Source of the DNA: an uncultured Prevotellaceae bacterium
GTDB taxonomy: Bacteria; Bacteroidota; Bacteroidia; Bacteroidales; Bacteroidaceae
Reading direction: 5' to 3'
Length of the DNA stretch: 64,000 nucleotides
NCBI GenBank assembly: GCA_900313615.1
Contig: OMRP01000004.1
Span: 1-64,000 of the forward strand
The position numbers and the translations under genes are program-made. Under the pieces are notes generated by a model, which made no database searches, was not told the DNA's origin, and saw nothing but the letters and a program-made list of their open reading frames with translations. Numbering within the stretch: the stretch's first letter is position 1; every line of letters begins with the position of its first letter. Positions 60,531 through 64,000 of the stretch are shown piece by piece.

Positions 60531-61814
60531 ATGAAACATCGTAGTCCGTGGGCATGGATACCCACTCTTTATTTTGCAGAGGGTCTACCCAATGTGGTGG
60601 TGATGACAGTGGCTGTGGTCATGTATATGCAACTGGGCATGACCGATACAGAGATAGCGCTCTATACCGGATGGCTAGGACTGCCGTGGGTCATCAAACC
60701 ATTGTGGAGTCCCTTCGTCGACCTCTTCAAGACCAAGCGGTGGTGGGTCGTCGCCATGCAACTCCTATTGGGGTCTTCGTTCGCGGGTGTGGCGTTCACA
60801 TTGAACACCGATTTCTGGTTCCAAGGCACGATGTTCTTCTTTTTCCTCATGGCGTTCTCCAGTGCCACCCATGACATCGCGGCCGATGGGTTCTACATGC
60901 TCGAACTTGACAGCCATAACCAGTCGTGGTTTGTGGGCATACGTAACACATGCTATCGTATCGCCGTCATTTTCGGACAGGGTTTGTTGGTGCCGATAGC
61001 AGGTTTATTGCAGAAAGCGTTTCCAGATAGGAATGCGTTCGTATGGAGTTTGATATTCTTCGGGTTGGCTGGACTGTTCATTGCCATCTGGTTGTACCAC
61101 CGCTTCATCATGCCGCGTCCTGTCGACCGGGATAATGAGAACCTTACGGCACGACAGGTGATGCACGGGTTGAAGGAGATGCTCAGTTCGTTCTTCACCA
61201 AGGTACCCCTCAAACAGATTATCTTTGTGCTCCTCTTCCTGCTCCTCTATCGATTCCCAGAGGCGATGCTCACCAAGATGGCGAGCACCTTCCTGTTGAG
61301 ACCACATGAAGAGGGTGGACTGGGACTGTCGCCCGAAGCGTATGGATTGGCTTATGGCACGGTGGGACTTGTGGGACTGCTTCTCGGTGGCATCGTGGGT
61401 GGCATGCTGGCCAGCCGTGATGGACTGAAGCGTTGGCTGTGGCCTTTCGTGTGTGCCATCACGCTGCCCGACATCGTCTATGTGTATATGAGTTATGCAT
61501 TGCCTTCCAACCTGTGGATAGTGAGCACATGTCTGTTCGTTGAACAGTTCGGATATGGACTGGGCTTCACGGCACTGACGCTGTATATGCTGTTCTATAG
61601 CCAAGGTGAGTTCAAGACATCGCACTATGCCATTTGCACGGGACTAACATATTTGGGACTGATGTTGCCGGGTATGCTGTCGGGATGGCTGAAAGACATG
61701 GTGGGATATCGACAGTTCTTCATCATTGTGATGTTCCTATGCATCATTACTTTCGTGGTGACGGCATTCATCAAGATTGACCCTGAATTCGGAAAAAAGA
61801 GTAAACAAGAGTAA
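60531..61814 (+). CDS. AmpG-like MFS permease, first copy
   Basis: 427 residues, twelve membrane segments. It belongs to the AmpG-like branch of the major facilitator family, which imports anhydro-muropeptides or similar sugars: SPWAWIPTLYFAEGLPNVVVM, WLGLPWVIKPLWSPFVDLFKTKRWWV, FSSATHDIAADGFYM and FRxxG-like motifs. E. coli AmpG has a similar N-terminal SGLPLAL-type motif and length of 491; these are shorter. Gap of 28 bases to the fusion gene suggests one operon. Function as muropeptide importer is inferred, not proven. Confidence 0.83.
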   Translation: MKHRSPWAWIPTLYFAEGLPNVVVMTVAVVMYMQLGMTDTEIALYTGWLGLPWVIKPLWSPFVDLFKTKRWWVVAMQLLLGSSFAGVAFTLNTDFWFQGTMFFFFLMAFSSATHDIAADGFYMLELDSHNQSWFVGIRNTCYRIAVIFGQGLLVPIAGLLQKAFPDRNAFVWSLIFFGLAGLFIAIWLYHRFIMPRPVDRDNENLTARQVMHGLKEMLSSFFTKVPLKQIIFVLLFLLLYRFPEAMLTKMASTFLLRPHEEGGLGLSPEAYGLAYGTVGLVGLLLGGIVGGMLASRDGLKRWLWPFVCAITLPDIVYVYMSYALPSNLWIVSTCLFVEQFGYGLGFTALTLYMLFYSQGEFKTSHYAICTGLTYLGLMLPGMLSGWLKDMVGYRQFFIIVMFLCIITFVVTAFIKIDPEFGKKSKQE

Positions 61815-61826
61815 ATTGTTTAATTA

Positions 61827-62046
61827 AGGAAGTAAAATAGGAAGTTATAAAAGGAAGTAAAATGGGAAGTAAAAAAGGACAATAGCTTAGAAAGGTAAAA
61901 AAGTAAAAGAGTAAAAAGGTAAATAAACAGTAGGAGTAATGTCCACTTTAACTTCCATTTTAACTTCCATGAGCGAAGCGAATTAACTCCCATTTTAATT
62001 CCCTATTAAAAAAAGCGAATTAACTTCCATTTTAACTCCCTATTAA
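61827..62046 (+). repeat. MSEAN-type intergenic element, copy 3 (between the two permease genes)
   Basis: Purine-rich GGAAGTAAAA repeats (61830-61925), then TTAACTTCC repeats enclosing ATGAGCGAAGCGAATTAA (within 61968-61987). A second partial copy (AGCGAATTAACTTCC, 62013 onward) lacks the ATG. The element is oriented with transcription; its end is 14 bases before the next ATG. Confidence 0.8.
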
Positions 62047-62059
62047 GGAAAACCTAAAG

Positions 62060-63373
62060 ATGACGAAATATTCACACCTGTTGCAACGTTTTGAAGGATG
62101 GCTGAAAGGCCATCCATGGGCGTGGATACCCACGGCTTTCTTGGCCAAGGGAGTGAGCGTGGTGTCGCTCACCGTCATCTCCGTGTTGGCCTTCAAACGG
62201 TTGGGCATGGACAATGCACAGGTGTGTATGCTTGTGGCGTTGCTCTATCTGCCTTGGCTCTTACGTCCGTTGGCATCACCGTTGGTGTTGCGCTTCATGT
62301 CGCTCCGCCGGTGGATTGTGTTATGCCAGTTAGGCATGGCAGCGGCGCTTTTCGGTGTGTCATGTAGTGTGTCGTTGAAGGGTGGACATGTGGGTGTGAT
62401 GTTGTGGCTCATGGCTCATTCGTTGGTGGGTGTGGTGCATGATGCCGCGGTGGATAAGTATTTCCGGATGAACGCCCCGATGACTGTGCGTCGTTCTTTT
62501 GGAGGTATCACCAGCGTGTTCTTCCGGGTGGCTTTGCTCTTCGGACAGGGAATACTGCTGATGGTTGTGGGTAACATGGAGACGCTCACGCGTGATGTGG
62601 TAGGGGCATGGCGTTTCCTCTTCCTTGCCATGGCGCTTTTCTTCCTACTGTTGGCTGTGGCCAATCTATTGCTGTTGCCGAAACCGGTTCCGCTTGATGA
62701 AAGTGATACACATCCCACGTCATATCTCTCCAGGGGGTTGACTCCCATCAAGGAGTTTTTCTATCAGAAAGGGGTGGCGTCGATATTGCTTTTCCTCATC
62801 TTGTTCCTCTTACCTGAACAATTGGTCGAGAAGGTGGGTATGCTGTTCTTGGTTGATGCAGGCCATACGGGAGGTTTGGCGTTGTCGCCACAGGAGTTTG
62901 GTTATGTCCAAGGCACTATCGGTGTCTTTGCCCTTTCCGTGGGAGGTGTCCTCGGAGGTATGGCGGTACATAGGCATGGGGTGGGGCGGTGGCTATGGCC
63001 CATGGCGTTGGCTTTCACCCTCACCAATGTGGTTTACCTTTTCATGGCTTCGTCCATGCCCACGAACATCTGGTTGATATCGCTGTGCATGGTGGTCAAG
63101 TTCCTCGGTCTGGGTTTTGGTACCACGGCTTATGCGGTGAGCCTGATTGCTTTCTCTCGTGATGGCAGTGGCGAGATGCGACCGGAACGGTTTGCTGTAT
63201 GTTCGTCGGTCATGGCACTCGCAACCTTGTTGTTCACAACTCTCTCCGGTTACTTGCAGGAGTGGTTGGGTTATTACCGATTCTTCTGGTTGGTAGTACT
63301 CTGTTCTCTCGTCACTTGGGTCGTGACGTTCCTTGCAAAGGTTGATGCTTCTGCGGGGAAAAAGAGTGTTTAA
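62060..63373 (+). CDS. AmpG-like MFS permease, second copy
   Basis: 437 residues, twelve membrane segments. Paralogue of the preceding gene: both start with WAWIPT and a Gly-rich GV or GL segment (HPWAWIPTAFLAKGVSVVSL), then LYLPWLLRPLASPLVLRFMSLRRW, and share the internal order VHDAAVDKYF and GYVQGTIGVFALSVGGVLGGM. They have diverged strongly, so the duplication is old and the substrates may differ. No accessory domains. The C-terminus ends in a short polar tail. Confidence 0.8.
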   Translation: MTKYSHLLQRFEGWLKGHPWAWIPTAFLAKGVSVVSLTVISVLAFKRLGMDNAQVCMLVALLYLPWLLRPLASPLVLRFMSLRRWIVLCQLGMAAALFGVSCSVSLKGGHVGVMLWLMAHSLVGVVHDAAVDKYFRMNAPMTVRRSFGGITSVFFRVALLFGQGILLMVVGNMETLTRDVVGAWRFLFLAMALFFLLLAVANLLLLPKPVPLDESDTHPTSYLSRGLTPIKEFFYQKGVASILLFLILFLLPEQLVEKVGMLFLVDAGHTGGLALSPQEFGYVQGTIGVFALSVGGVLGGMAVHRHGVGRWLWPMALAFTLTNVVYLFMASSMPTNIWLISLCMVVKFLGLGFGTTAYAVSLIAFSRDGSGEMRPERFAVCSSVMALATLLFTTLSGYLQEWLGYYRFFWLVVLCSLVTWVVTFLAKVDASAGKKSV

Positions 63374-63526
63374 GGGGGTGAGGTTTTAGTAGGTTCTGTA
63401 TTCGTACAATTCGTAGTGAAATAATCATTTAATTCGTAGAGCCTTTTTCTGTTTTATTCGTTTTTTTCTTTCAAATTTGTAATAATTTCGCGTTCGGCTG
63501 CTCTTAATGGTAGATGCTGACAAGAA

Positions 63527-64000
63527 ATGGAAGATAAACTCATTGTTCAGGAATTGTTAAATGGTGGCAACACACGTCTGTTTGCACCCGTCGTCCAGCG
63601 CTATTCGGGCATGATGCTCTCGAAGGCACTCACTATTACGCGTAACCGTGAACGTGCTGCCGAAAGTGTACAGATGGCTTTCGCCAAGGCCTATGCCAAT
63701 CTCGACTCGTGGCGGGGCGACACCCTTGGTCCATGGCTCCTCACCATCACGATGCATGTGGCACTCAACATGATGGAGAAGGAACGTCGACTCAGCCGCC
63801 TGTCCACTGAAGGACAGTCATTGGAGAATGTCGCCGACGATGCTTATTCGGATGAACATGAGTCGAAACTGCAACGGATGGAGCAGGCTCTTCAGCAATT
63901 GCCGTCCGAGGACAGACAACTCATAACATTACATTATTATAAGAAAATGAAAACCGACGAGATAGCGAAGACGATGGGCTTGTCACAGTCGAATGTGCTG
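63527..64000 (+). CDS. RNA polymerase sigma factor, ECF type (3' end beyond window)
   Basis: 158 codons to the window edge from ATG at 63527. Region 2 is recognisable (LFAPVVQRYSGMMLSKAL, then RAAESVQMAFAKAYANLDSWRG and WLLTITMHVALNMM), followed by a spacer (STEGQSLENVADDAYSDE) and the start of region 4 (LQQLPSEDRQLITLHYYKKMKTDEIAKTMGLSQSNVL), whose helix-turn-helix binds the -35 region. It belongs to the many Bacteroidetes sigma-70 family members; often an anti-sigma gene follows. No promoter is confidently seen in the 150-base gap before it. Confidence 0.88.
   Translation, partial: MEDKLIVQELLNGGNTRLFAPVVQRYSGMMLSKALTITRNRERAAESVQMAFAKAYANLDSWRGDTLGPWLLTITMHVALNMMEKERRLSRLSTEGQSLENVADDAYSDEHESKLQRMEQALQQLPSEDRQLITLHYYKKMKTDEIAKTMGLSQSNVL

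Overview
The window looks like a Bacteroidales chromosome, most probably Prevotella or a close relative. Evidence: an outer-membrane PorT protein and several secreted proteins with type IX secretion (T9SS) style tails, an ExbB-ExbD-ExbD-TonB operon, a DUF349 protein, and many promoters of the Bacteroidetes type (TTTG, about 20 bases, TAnnTTTG). Most genes are housekeeping and lie in long co-directional runs. There is no rRNA, CRISPR array, transposase or integrase.

Layout. 1-5160 (minus): GC-rich Rhs-type island with a T9SS-like secreted protein, a 1180-residue Rhs protein and a DUF6443/Rhs gene cut by the window edge. 5233-7520 (minus): AT-rich DUF3244 secreted protein and a membrane-anchored TPR regulator. 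7565-15366 (minus): pectin methylesterase, then the cell-cycle/stringent cluster relA/spoT, lytic transglycosylase, DUF5683, parB, parA. 15554-18050 (plus): surE, lpxB, DUF2442. 18125-24236 (minus): four-gene operon of exported proteins. 24587-31001 (minus): GH5 cellulase, AEC carrier, phosphoesterase, cdsA, ftsH, rsfS. 31176-31246: tRNA-Gln. 31402-39897 (minus): DUF349 protein, CorA, PepD, LPG-synthase-like membrane protein, small basic protein, stand-alone AICAR formyltransferase, L19.

40115-52974 (plus, except a tRNA-Met on minus): split 5'-nucleotidase, START-like protein, LptF/LptG permease, ribBA, aminotransferase, and the TonB energy operon with a phosphate-binding-like lipoprotein and a TPR protein. 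53063-56631: PorT (minus), a 2[4Fe-4S] ferredoxin (plus), a PF14907-type nucleotidyltransferase and UDP-glucose dehydrogenase (minus). 56726-63373 (plus): a 1258-residue fusion of two glycosyltransferase-like regions, a DUF4922 (HxHxQ, GDP-galactose-phosphorylase-like) domain and a SpoIID domain, followed by two AmpG-like permeases. The window ends inside an ECF sigma factor gene.

The most unusual items are: (1) the GT2-DUF4922-SpoIID fusion without an export signal, next to tandem AmpG-like permeases; (2) a conserved intergenic element, in three operons and always co-oriented with transcription, that carries the mini-ORF M-S-E-A-N-stop; (3) a roughly 170-nt structured corA leader with a 24-codon upstream ORF; (4) at least ten copies of a palindromic, G-quadruplex-capable element, several abutting stop codons and one read into a protein C-terminus; (5) promoters for L19 and tRNA-Met sharing an identical 15-mer that spans the -7 box and a GC-rich discriminator.
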